Part shown: in pieces, positions 18,726 through 26,837 of the stretch
Numbering within the stretch: the stretch's first letter is position 1
Layout: each line of letters starts with the position of its first letter
Source of the DNA: Chitinophagaceae bacterium
GTDB lineage: Bacteria > Bacteroidota > Bacteroidia > Chitinophagales > Chitinophagaceae
DNA: 64,000 bases
NCBI GenBank assembly: GCA_004322015.1
Contig: SCQT01000252.1
Coordinates: 1-64,000, forward strand
Direction: 5' to 3'
Notes under the pieces: generated by a model
The model's database searches: none
What the model saw: the letters and a program-made list of their open reading frames with translations, nothing else
Told to the model about the DNA's origin: nothing
Program-made: the position numbers and the translations under genes

Positions 18726-19940
18726 ATGCTGATCATCAATCGCAGAAAATTCCTGCAAGCCGGATCCCTGGCTTCCGCATCTATGATGCTGCCGAAATTC
18801 CTAAAGGCTTTTGAAAGAAAAAGACTGCCCGGAGAAAATAAAATATTAGTGGTAGTGCAGCTTTCCGGGGGAAACGACGGACTGAATACGGTGATCCCGT
18901 ATAGAAATGATATTTATTATAAAGTCCGTCCCGAACTGGGAATAAAACGCTCCTCGGCACTGCCGTTAAATGATGAACTTGGTATTCATCCTGCATTAAA
19001 AGGATTAAAGGAGCTTTATGACGATGGTTCCTTAGGTGTATTGAACTGCGTTGGTTATCCGAATCCCAACCGTTCTCATTTCCGTTCTATGGACATCTGG
19101 CAGACAGCCAGCGGTTCCGATCGGCTATTAACTACCGGCTGGATAGGGCGTTATTTGGATGCGGAATGTGATGGCTGCGGACACACTACCCAGGCTATTG
19201 AAGTGGATGATACGCTGACATTAACTTTGCGGGGAGCCAAAAAGCGGGGACTGGCAGTACCTGATCCGGGGAGACTTTATGCCAGCGCCCATGATGTCTA
19301 TTTTAAAGACTTAGTAGATCACCATCCTGTGCAAGACGATATGCATAATGTGGATTATTTGTATAAGACTTTGGCGGAAACAATGTCGTCTGCCGATTAT
19401 ATTTACAAAGAATCAAAAATTTATAAATCCAACGCACATTACCCCAATTCGGCATTTGGAAAAGGATTAAAAACTATTGCAGAACTTATTGTTTCGGGAT
19501 GCGATACAAAGGTGTATTATATCTCCATAGGCAGCTTTGACACGCACGTCAATCAGGTTCCCCGCCAGGAGCAATTATTCAAACAGTTGGGCGACGGATT
19601 GAAAACATTTGCAGATGATCTGAAAAATAATAACTGTTTACAGGATGTAGTGGTGATGACCTTTTCAGAATTCGGGAGAAGGGTGGCGCAAAATGCCAGT
19701 CAGGGTACGGACCATGGCACGGCGAATTGTATGTTCCTGATTGGAGGAGGGATGAAAAAACAAGGTGTGCTGAATGCCGCACCCGATCTCAGCCATCTTA
19801 CATTAGGCAATCCCGAATTGGGAGATTTGATCTATCAGATTGATTTCCGGGATGTATATGCCACTTTACTTCATAAATGGCTTGATACCGATGATAAAAC
19901 TGTGTTGGGAGAAAGTCACCGGTATCTGGATTTTATATAA
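18726..19940 (+). CDS. DUF1501 domain-containing protein with Tat-like signal
   Basis: A 404-aa protein of the sulfatase-like DUF1501 family. The N-terminus NRRKFLQAGSLASASMMLP resembles a twin-arginine signal. Family motifs are VVQLSGGNDGLNTVIPY, SFDTHVNQVPRQEQ, TFSEFGRRVAQNASQGTDHG and GGGMKKQGV. The ATG at 18726 puts the RR pair close to the start and is chosen over 18699. It works presumably with the DUF1800 protein upstream, a known constant pairing of unknown role. Confidence 0.9.
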   Translation: MLIINRRKFLQAGSLASASMMLPKFLKAFERKRLPGENKILVVVQLSGGNDGLNTVIPYRNDIYYKVRPELGIKRSSALPLNDELGIHPALKGLKELYDDGSLGVLNCVGYPNPNRSHFRSMDIWQTASGSDRLLTTGWIGRYLDAECDGCGHTTQAIEVDDTLTLTLRGAKKRGLAVPDPGRLYASAHDVYFKDLVDHHPVQDDMHNVDYLYKTLAETMSSADYIYKESKIYKSNAHYPNSAFGKGLKTIAELIVSGCDTKVYYISIGSFDTHVNQVPRQEQLFKQLGDGLKTFADDLKNNNCLQDVVVMTFSEFGRRVAQNASQGTDHGTANCMFLIGGGMKKQGVLNAAPDLSHLTLGNPELGDLIYQIDFRDVYATLLHKWLDTDDKTVLGESHRYLDFI

Positions 19941-19950
19941 AGAGACTATA

Positions 19951-20667
19951 CTAAACCTTCACCTGAGTTTTGACTGATTCAACTGCCTTCGGAAAAAGAA
20001 TATTGTTTTCGAGGTGTAAATGAAGTGCGAGATCTTTATCTAACCCCTGCATTTGCCGGACAAGTCTATTATATATAGACTTTCCTTCCCGGGGTACATA
20101 CCCATTTAATATTTCTCTTATTTTTCTTAAAGCCTCATATTGCATATCATGCTCGCCAACCATGTTCCCCACCAGTTTATCTACACTGCCAAACACAGGC
20201 GCCGGGCCTGCGGCAGATTTGACTCCTAATTTTTTAATTGCAGGGAACAACATCAATTCCTCCTTTTTCATGTGCTTGACCAGTTCACCGGATAAAAGTT
20301 CAAATGTCGTATTGAATTCTCTTATGATACCGGCTTCTTCGGTATCATTGACCAAGATCTCCTTTACGAGATCTTTGATCTTTAATAAAACCTCCTCTGT
20401 ATAACGATGATGTGTTTTTTGAATATAGTCAGCCAATAAATCCAAAGGCCAGCTATCTATATCCACTCCGTATCGCTGTACTTCATGAGAACGGATCTCC
20501 TCTAATTCTTTCAGGAATTCTTTTTTTTCCGCACCGGATTCTTCCAGGACTTCTCTTAAGCTTTTAGTTCCTTTACAGAAAAAATCAATATTCTGTTTAA
20601 TGAAAAATTGAATGACGGCAAAGTTTTCTCTTGCCAACTCTCCCACCTTGATATCTGACAGTTCCAT
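19951..20667 (-). CDS. Iron-sulfur cluster repair di-iron protein (RIC/ScdA/YtfE-like)
   Basis: A 238-aa protein with an N-terminal DUF542-like segment (NIDFFCKGTKSLREV) and a hemerythrin-like domain holding the iron-binding His and Glu residues: THHRY, ELVKHMKKEELMLFP, VGEHDMQYEAL and HLHLENNILFPKAV. RIC proteins repair iron-sulfur clusters damaged by nitric oxide or oxidants. The usual DFCCGG motif is DFFCKG here, so one of two Cys is lost. A -7 box and a terminator lie just upstream. Confidence 0.9.
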   Translation of the reverse strand: MELSDIKVGELARENFAVIQFFIKQNIDFFCKGTKSLREVLEESGAEKKEFLKELEEIRSHEVQRYGVDIDSWPLDLLADYIQKTHHRYTEEVLLKIKDLVKEILVNDTEEAGIIREFNTTFELLSGELVKHMKKEELMLFPAIKKLGVKSAAGPAPVFGSVDKLVGNMVGEHDMQYEALRKIREILNGYVPREGKSIYNRLVRQMQGLDKDLALHLHLENNILFPKAVESVKTQVKV

Positions 20668-20707
20668 ACGTTATCTTTTAAATTAAACTTCTCCACGATT
20701 GGATACG

Positions 20708-20715
20708 CAAATATA
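20708..20715 (-). promoter_or_regulatory. Candidate -7 box TATATTTG for the RIC gene
   Basis: The minus strand reads TATATTTG, a match to TAnnTTTG, 41 nt upstream of the ATG at 20667. It partly overlaps the hairpin at 20713-20740. No -33 element was seen. Confidence 0.4.
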
Positions 20716-20740
20716 AAAGACTTCCAGGTCTTTTTATAAT
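20713..20740. terminator. Intrinsic terminator between the HTH gene and the RIC gene
   Basis: AAAAGAC (20715-20721), loop TTCCAG, GTCTTTT (20728-20734) with A- and T-rich flanks on both sides. It can end leftward transcription from the HTH gene at 20838-21233. Confidence 0.55.
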
Positions 20741-20837
20741 TTTTATCAGATTTTTGATGAGCCGGGATGACAATTGCTGTAGGTGTCGCCGATATAAGGT
20801 CGGCACGATTTGCCGCCGGCGTGGCTGATCTCCCCCG

Positions 20838-21233
20838 CTAACCGTTTTTGATCACCCTTTCAGTTGTTTTTAACTGGGCCTCCAGAATGGATATGATCTT
20901 ATCCTTATCCGCAATGTGTTTTTCAAGAAGAGCTATCTGGTTCTGAAGGATGGTGATCATTTCATCCTTGATAGTCATATATTTTTTCTCGTCTTCCTTT
21001 AATTCGTTATCCAAATCCCGGATAATCATTTCTCCTTCACCCGTCAGCAGCCATGCGATGTTCATATCGGGACAATGGTGATGTATCTTTTCCAATATGT
21101 CGGACCCGATTGATCCTTTTCCATTGTATTGTTTTTTCAGATAACCGTTGGCTATGCCGCAAGTACGTTCAAAAGCATAAGCCGTCATGCCTTTGAAATC
21201 CATATAAATATATAAACGATCAATAATACGCAA
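20838..21233 (-). CDS. Helix-turn-helix regulator with C-terminal coiled coil
   Basis: A 131-aa protein. Residues 1-70 fit the XRE-type HTH group common in Bacteroidota: RLYIYMDFKGMTAYAFERTCGIANGYL, then SDILEKIHHHCPDMNIAWLLTGEGEMI (shown in two parts of one domain). The WLLTGEGEM ending is a hallmark. Residues 75-128 (IALLEKHIADKDKIISILEA) form a coiled coil for oligomer formation. It is divergent from the nucleotidyltransferase-HEPN gene and may control that block. Confidence 0.8.
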   Translation of the reverse strand: MRIIDRLYIYMDFKGMTAYAFERTCGIANGYLKKQYNGKGSIGSDILEKIHHHCPDMNIAWLLTGEGEMIIRDLDNELKEDEKKYMTIKDEMITILQNQIALLEKHIADKDKIISILEAQLKTTERVIKNG

Positions 21234-21686
21234 AATAAAAGGATTAGAGATATTGCTAAAAAAATTTGTTTATTAATAGAAATATATATAATATTGCGTG
21301 TTGTTAAGAAATAGCTTTACGCAAATAAACGATTTTAATGTGAAAACTGCCATGTTTTTACAATTCATTTGCCTTTTAACGACCACATAAGGACAATCAG
21401 AGACATATTCAAGGCAAATTTACGATACCCACAGAATGCGTAAAACAGTCCGGATTTCTTTTCCAATCACCGAATCATATTGATATAGAAACGCGGAGAA
21501 GGAGCGTCCGAAGGTATAACGGATCATCCTGCTCATAATAAAAGCAGGATGAGATTATTCTCTTCTGCGGACGAAACCGTCTGCCGGATTACGGACTATT
21601 TAATAATATACTATGTACTAATATAATTTAGACTATTATAAAAATTGAGAAAAGATTTTCTTTCACCTTAATAAGTTTCAGCAGCT
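21234..21686. other. Long intergenic region with nested inverted repeats
   Basis: 453 nt between divergent genes. The part 21234-21500 is AT-rich with no ORF or clear promoter. Bases 21505-21584 hold three overlapping inverted repeats (separate entry). No TAnnTTTG box was found before the gene at 21687. Confidence 0.6.
21505..21584 (+). promoter_or_regulatory. Structured leader or operator: overlapping inverted repeats upstream of the NTase-HEPN gene
   Basis: A central perfect hairpin has arms CATCCTGCT (21525-21533) and AGCAGGATG (21543-21551). An outer pair is CGTCCG (21505-21510) with CGGACG (21568-21573). The second outer arm can instead pair with CGTCTGC downstream (hairpin 21567-21584). 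Two exclusive folds are therefore possible, which is what attenuators or protein-binding operators show. There is no T tract. Confidence 0.4.
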
Positions 21687-22538
21687 ATGGAAATATTCAT
21701 TGAAAGCAATGCCCTTATAAGCACCTTTTCGGGAGATTTAAAGGAGGCCGGTGAAACGATCATTAAATTAATAGTACCGGAAAAAATCTTTTTAGCAGGT
21801 ATTTATGAGAATGAACCAGACGGAAGGATGCTGTATGACCTGCTGATCATTATTACTAATGATGCAAATCGTCCATATAGTGAATACAAAGCTATTATGG
21901 AACATATCAGCATAAGGATATGGCCGGTGAGAAGTACCATCCTCAAAATGTATGATTTCTTTAAAAAGATAACGGCAGGCCATATTTATTTATCCCGCAT
22001 TTGCCGTCCTGAAAACCTGCTTTACGACAACGGCTGCCATCCTTTACCCAAGCAGGGGGATATCCCGGTACAGGATATTGTAATAAAAGCTGCCGGGGAT
22101 TTTAACGACGGATGGCGAAGAGCAGGATCTTTTCTGGAAGGCGCCCGGCATTACGCTGAAAGGCAAGAAAAAGAACTGGCAGTGTTTATGCTGCATCAGG
22201 CGGCAGAGCTTACTTTTCGCGCGTTGCTAAAAAGTCTTATGGATCACGAGTTGTTTTCTCATGATCTGCGTTCATTAAGCAGGGAATGCCGGCATTGTGC
22301 TCCCCGCATCGCTACCATATTTCCCTGCCATCATGAGGAAGATAAACGCCTTTTGCATCTTTTGCAGAAAGCGTATGTCTGTACCCGTTATAAAGATAAT
22401 TATGAGATAAGTGAACAGGATCTGACCGTTTTGCTGGAGCGGGTCACCAATCTGCATTTTGGCGCGCCGGATATATTTTCTGTTAAACTGAAAGAAGCTG
22501 AAGAAGCGCTCAATCAACTAGTGTTATGCCAAAAATAA
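21687..22538 (+). CDS. Degenerate nucleotidyltransferase-HEPN domain protein
   Basis: A 283-aa protein. Residues ~20-110 resemble a minimal nucleotidyltransferase whose active site has decayed: AGIYENEPDGRMLYDLLIII stands where GSxxxG...SDIDL is expected. Residues ~145-275 are a HEPN domain: AVFMLHQAAELTFRALLKSL, SHDLRSL and YVCTRYKDNYEIS. The catalytic R-x4-6-H of HEPN RNases is not seen at the RYKDNY site. MNT-HEPN pairs act as toxin-antitoxin or defence modules; fused and degenerate forms are frequent in Bacteroidota with unknown role. It lies upstream of two tandem paralogs of unknown function. Confidence 0.7.
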   Translation: MEIFIESNALISTFSGDLKEAGETIIKLIVPEKIFLAGIYENEPDGRMLYDLLIIITNDANRPYSEYKAIMEHISIRIWPVRSTILKMYDFFKKITAGHIYLSRICRPENLLYDNGCHPLPKQGDIPVQDIVIKAAGDFNDGWRRAGSFLEGARHYAERQEKELAVFMLHQAAELTFRALLKSLMDHELFSHDLRSLSRECRHCAPRIATIFPCHHEEDKRLLHLLQKAYVCTRYKDNYEISEQDLTVLLERVTNLHFGAPDIFSVKLKEAEEALNQLVLCQK

Positions 22539-22548
22539 TGCGTCATAT

Positions 22549-22612
22549 TTTCCACTAAGGCACAAAGTCCGCTAAGGCTTTTCCCTGTGTACTCCCGGTG
22601 ACTTTGTGGGAT
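22549..22612. repeat. Palindromic intergenic repeat, copy B
   Basis: CACAAAGTC (22561-22569) and GACTTTGTG (22600-22608) are a perfect 9-bp inverted repeat around a 30-nt loop. The edges TTTCCACTAAGG and TGTGGGATAATTTT match copy A at 13970-14046 in layout and wording. Confidence 0.6.
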
Positions 22613-22692
22613 AATTTTCATGCGCCATTTTAATGTTGATTTAACGCTATGTATTTAAAACACTATTTATTCACTTTAAAACACTTGTTGCC

Positions 22693-23697
22693 ATGCCACA
22701 CAAACCTTCACATTTCGACGACCTTCTTCAAAGCGAAGAAGAAAATTACACTGATCCTTACCAGGTGATCGCCGGGTTCTTTGACCTTTGCGGTGTTTGC
22801 CGCCATCGCAGGCATATCATTACCTGGATGGAAGCGGTCAACAAAGATGATTACTGGCGGGATTCCAGCCCGTCTGAATTGCTTTTTTATTATAAAAAGC
22901 TGATAACGCTGATCAAAGCGGCTCATCAGATCTATAAAAAAAACAAGGCAGGAAAAACAGCCATAGACCTGTTGAAAGCAAAAAGGCTTCATGTGGAAAC
23001 CAACCTGCTGCACCCGGCGCTTTATTTTGGATGGGGACGCAATGAAACCATGTGGGATCATTTTCCCAGGTATTTGACGATGGAAGAGTATATTGATCCC
23101 TACCTTGTCTTTCCACAGTTTTTTTCATTTTACAGTTTAAAGGAGTGGCACAAAGAACTGAGTGAGTTGCTTTCAGACGGGCTATCCAACTGTAATCCCG
23201 ATGAGTTTTCCGGTCAGGACAGGGATATGCTGCTGATCGAAAAAAATCTTCTGAAGCTGGTGGAAGCAGTGCACCTGATAGATGTCCGGGAGGTTGGGTA
23301 TATTGGTGATTTTAAGAAGAAATATCCATTTACTTTAAATGTCCCCTGTGAAAAGCTGGAAATTTCCAGGGTCTTAAGCGTTCCATTGAAAAAGGAAAAT
23401 AAATCCAAGGCATCGGAGGAGATAATTTCAGAAGATGATGAGGATGGAGATGAGGAAGATGAATATGAAGATGAGGAAGATGAATATGAAGATGAAGAAG
23501 ATTAAGAAAATGAAGAAGAGGAGGATGAGGACGAGTCCGATGATGAAGAAGATGATAATGATAACAACGAGGCTATTCCCGGGAAGGGAAAAAGCAATTA
23601 CGATATTCTTACCAAAGCGCGTATGGGAGATGCAAAAAGCATCCGGATCATCATCCGGAGAAATTATGTAGTCAATTACCCAGCCAAAAAAGACTGA
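22693..23697 (+). pseudogene. Unknown Bacteroidota protein with long acidic tail, interrupted by an in-frame TAA
   Basis: The open frame from ATG 22693 codes 270 residues and stops at TAA 23503-23505. The same frame then stays open for 63 codons to TGA 23695-23697, continuing the Glu/Asp-rich tail and ending in a basic segment (RIIIRRNYVVNYPAKK). At the stop, the 21-nt repeat unit with GAT GAA reads GAT TAA, so a single G-to-T change explains it. Residues 1-240 are a paralog of the protein at 23780-24472, sharing NLLHPALYFGW, MWD.FPR and KLVEA.HLIDVRE. The globular domain is intact, so the shorter form may still work. I do not recognise the family. Stop readthrough is the alternative. Confidence 0.65.
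23449..23502 (+). repeat. 21-bp coding tandem repeat (acidic DEEDEYE units)
   Basis: Two exact copies of a 21-nt unit (23449-23469 and 23470-23490) encoding DEEDEYE are followed by a third, changed copy that contains the TAA stop. Replication slippage in such repeats is common. Confidence 0.85.
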
Positions 23698-23779
23698 TTA
23701 TCAGGAGTATATCCGTGCAAACGATATTTCTCCCGTTCTCTTTTAAATTCCTTATCGCAGGAAGCAATAAAATAAAACC

Positions 23780-24472
23780 ATGAATGATAAAAATAACAAA
23801 CTGTCAAAAATACTATCAGGTTTTCCGCAAAAGGTAAGAGAGAATCCGCGTTTGGTGATCTCAAAATTCTTTTGTGCTTATGACCTTGGGGAACACTTGT
23901 GGTATATAGATACCTGGATGGACAGCGTAAATGCGAATGATTACTGGAAAGAAAATGATCCTTCCTTTCTTTTCTTTTATTATGAAGATCTGAATGAGAT
24001 GATCAACGCAACTTATATCATCAGCAAAGAGGAAAAGAGACATAAAACGGCTTTGGATATTTTACGAGAAAAAGGATTGGATGACGAAAGAAACCTGTTG
24101 CATCCCGCGCTTTATTTTGGCTGGCAGCAGTATGGAACTATGTGGGATTTTTTTCCACGAAGCCTCAGCAAAGAAGAGTTTATCAATCCTTATCTCGTTC
24201 TTCGGAAATTTTTTAAATTTCAGTCTCTTGAAAAATGGCATCAGACATTACACGATTTGCTGGCAGACAGCTTCTCCAGTCGCAGAACTCCGGCAGACCC
24301 CATGGAGGGTATAGATCTGTCATACATCAGGAAAAACCTTCACAAACTCGTTGAAGCTGCCCATTTGATAGATGTCAGGGAAATGGATAAAATAGCAGGC
24401 AAATACCCTAAAAAGGAAATTTATACACTGGATGTACCTTACCCGGAAGTGCTTTTGAGAGATAAAATGTAA
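23780..24472 (+). CDS. Unknown Bacteroidota protein, paralog of the upstream gene
   Basis: A 230-aa soluble protein with no recognised domain. It aligns along its length with the globular part of the protein at 22693: DTWMDSVNANDYWKENDPS against ITWMEAVNKDDYWRDSSPS, NLLHPALYFGWQQYGTMWDF, and KLVEAAHLIDVREMDKIAG. Conserved Trp, His and Asp residues hint at a real fold. It lacks the acidic tail. The two genes are a tandem duplication behind the NTase-HEPN gene. Confidence 0.75.
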   Translation: MNDKNNKLSKILSGFPQKVRENPRLVISKFFCAYDLGEHLWYIDTWMDSVNANDYWKENDPSFLFFYYEDLNEMINATYIISKEEKRHKTALDILREKGLDDERNLLHPALYFGWQQYGTMWDFFPRSLSKEEFINPYLVLRKFFKFQSLEKWHQTLHDLLADSFSSRRTPADPMEGIDLSYIRKNLHKLVEAAHLIDVREMDKIAGKYPKKEIYTLDVPYPEVLLRDKM

Positions 24473-24542
24473 ATTCTTGTCATTTTTCCCTATCCGATTA
24501 TCCTTTTTACCACTTGAGAACCTCGTCCGGGCGTAAAAAGCT

Positions 24543-24550
24543 TAATTTTG
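24543..24550 (+). promoter_or_regulatory. Candidate -7 box TAATTTTG for feoB
   Basis: TAATTTTG fits TAnnTTTG and lies 36 nt before the ATG at 24587. A TTG at 24514 is 26 nt upstream, longer than the usual spacing, so only the -7 box is supported. Confidence 0.45.
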
Positions 24551-24586
24551 TCCGTTTTATTATTTCATTCAGGACTTTTCATACAA

Positions 24587-26710
24587 ATGCAACGGCTGAA
24601 TATTGCGCTGGCAGGTAATCCCAACAGCGGAAAGAGTTCGCTTTTTAACGCGCTTACCGGCCTCAATCAGAAAGTGGGTAATTTCCCCGGCGTTACGGTG
24701 GATAAGAAGACCGGCTTGTGTAAACTGAATGAGGAGTTCACTGCCAACGTGATTGACCTTCCGGGAACATACAGTCTTTATCCTAAGGGCGCCGATGAAA
24801 TGGTAACGTATGATCTGCTCCTCAATCCGGATAATCCGGATAAGCCGGATATGATCGTGGTCGTCGCCGATGCATCCAATCTGAAACGTAATCTGCTTTT
24901 TTGCTCTCAGATCATTGACCTGAAAATACCCACGGTGATAGCGCTTACGATGATGGACCTTGCCAAAAAGAAGGGAACAGAAATAGATCTGCCGGGTTTG
25001 GAAAGGGAATTCGGCGTTCCGGTCGTTTCTATTAATCCGAGGAAAAACAAAGGGATCTCTCATTTAAAAAGAGCGCTTGTACTTACTGCGGAAAAGCAAT
25101 ACAAAGCGCCGGCATGGGACTTTGTGGATATGCATGCAATGGTGAACGGACTGGCTGCCGGCGTCCGCTCCTTTGTGCCGGTAAATAGTGATTATGCCGC
25201 CCTGCATGTGGCTTCTCATGTGGATGAACTGAAGTTCCTGAACGGAGCCCAACGCCTGGCAGTTAAAAATATTATTACCGAAGAAAATTTTAATAAAACC
25301 AAAACACAGGGACAGGAAATTCTGCAGCGATATGAAAAGATCAAGCAGATCATGAAGAATACGGTAGTGGAGCAGGACCCGCTGTATAAAAGCATGCTGA
25401 CTGAGAAAATAGACAACATTCTGTTGCATAAGGTTTGGGGCTATGTCATTATGCTGGCTATCCTGTTTTTCGTATTTCAAAGTATTTTTTCTTTTGCGCA
25501 ATATCCGATGAATGCCATCCAGGAAGGATTCGGCTTGTTGAGCGGCTGGCTGGGGACCATCCTTCCGGCAGGATGGGTAACTAATCTCTTAATTAATGGG
25601 ATTATCGCAGGTATCAGCGGCATTGCTGTTTTTATTCCTCAAATTATGATCCTGTTCGGGTTCATCACTATTTTGGAAGATACTGGATATATGGCGCGGA
25701 TCAGCTTTCTGACAGACAGGGTGATGCGGCAGGTGGGATTAAACGGAAGAAGCGTGATGCCCATGATCAGCGGATTGGCTTGCGCTGTTCCTGCCATCAT
25801 GGCTACACGGGGTATTGAGAACAAAAAGCAAAGGCTTATCACCATCCTGATCACACCCCTGATGACATGCTCCGCACGTTTGCCGGTATATGTGATCATC
25901 ATTGCATTGGTTATCCCCAATAAATACCTGTTCGGGTTTCTGAGCTTGCAGGGAGCGGTGATGATGCTGATGTATTTCCTGGGATTTTTCATGGCTTTGA
26001 TCGTGGCTTTTGTCATGCAGTTTATCATTAAAATCAAGGATAAGAATTATTTCATTATGGAGTTGCCTGTTTACAGGGCGCCGCGCTGGAAGAACATCGG
26101 AACTACGATGGTGCAGAAAGGAAAAATATTTGCTTTTGATGCAGGTAAAGTCATTCTGATCATCTCGCTCATTTTATGGTTCCTGGCATCTTATGGACCG
26201 CCAAAGCAAATGAAGCAGATTTCTTCGGAATATGCGGCATTGATACAACAACATCCGAATGACCAGAAACAGTTGGAGATCAATTTTCAATCCGAACGAT
26301 TAGAACATTCTTTTGCCGGCTACATGGGTAAGGCTATTGAGCCGGTTATTCGCCCTTTGGGTTTCGACTGGAAAATCGGTATTGCCTTGGTTACTTCTTT
26401 TGCCGCACGTGAAGTTTTCGTAGGTACAATGGCCACTTTATATAGTGTGGGTGAAAACCCGGAACACAATACCACCACTTTAACGCAAAAGATGCGGGAC
26501 GCCCTCCGGCCGGATGGTTCCAGGGTATTTACCCTTGCCACAGGGCTGTCACTGTTGATCTTCTATGCATTTGCCATGCAATGTATGACCACGCTGGCCA
26601 TAGTTTATAAAGAAACCAAAACCCTGAAATACCCCATCATTCAGTTTCTCTACATGACGGGATTAGCTTATTTCTGCAGCATGATCGTGTATTTCCTGTT
26701 TGCGCATTAA
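24587..26710 (+). CDS. feoB: Ferrous iron transport protein B
   Basis: A 707-aa Fe(II) transporter. The N-terminal GTPase has G1 GNPNSGKSS, the Thr of GVTVDKK, G3 DLPGTYSL and G4-like TMMD. A helical GDI-like region follows, then a membrane core with two Gate segments, DTGYMARISFLTDRVM with GRSVMPMISGLACAVPA, and the later FAAREVFVGTM. It imports ferrous iron under low oxygen. An upstream TTG start at 24548 is possible but the ATG at 24587 begins exactly at the conserved N-terminus. No FeoA gene lies beside it and no FeoA domain is fused. Confidence 0.96.
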   Translation: MQRLNIALAGNPNSGKSSLFNALTGLNQKVGNFPGVTVDKKTGLCKLNEEFTANVIDLPGTYSLYPKGADEMVTYDLLLNPDNPDKPDMIVVVADASNLKRNLLFCSQIIDLKIPTVIALTMMDLAKKKGTEIDLPGLEREFGVPVVSINPRKNKGISHLKRALVLTAEKQYKAPAWDFVDMHAMVNGLAAGVRSFVPVNSDYAALHVASHVDELKFLNGAQRLAVKNIITEENFNKTKTQGQEILQRYEKIKQIMKNTVVEQDPLYKSMLTEKIDNILLHKVWGYVIMLAILFFVFQSIFSFAQYPMNAIQEGFGLLSGWLGTILPAGWVTNLLINGIIAGISGIAVFIPQIMILFGFITILEDTGYMARISFLTDRVMRQVGLNGRSVMPMISGLACAVPAIMATRGIENKKQRLITILITPLMTCSARLPVYVIIIALVIPNKYLFGFLSLQGAVMMLMYFLGFFMALIVAFVMQFIIKIKDKNYFIMELPVYRAPRWKNIGTTMVQKGKIFAFDAGKVILIISLILWFLASYGPPKQMKQISSEYAALIQQHPNDQKQLEINFQSERLEHSFAGYMGKAIEPVIRPLGFDWKIGIALVTSFAAREVFVGTMATLYSVGENPEHNTTTLTQKMRDALRPDGSRVFTLATGLSLLIFYAFAMQCMTTLAIVYKETKTLKYPIIQFLYMTGLAYFCSMIVYFLFAH

Positions 26711-26837
26711 TCTTCCTCTGTTGGCAAGATCAGGATCTCGTAATCTTCTTTTGTTAATTTATCCATAAAGCGGGCTCTCTTTTATCCGGCGGCACAGAAT
26801 ATGTATTAACTTTCCACTAATTAACGGGCAGAGAAGT

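Noticed and set aside
23435-23671. 78-aa Met/Lys-rich ORF over the acidic repeat
   Set aside because: It is a frame shift reading of GAn repeats; its Met and Lys runs are a by-product of the acidic tail codons.
22693-24472. CRISPR or phage origin for the repeat-rich block
   Set aside because: Repeats are within coding frame and are contiguous, with no spacers; no phage structural or integrase genes are nearby.
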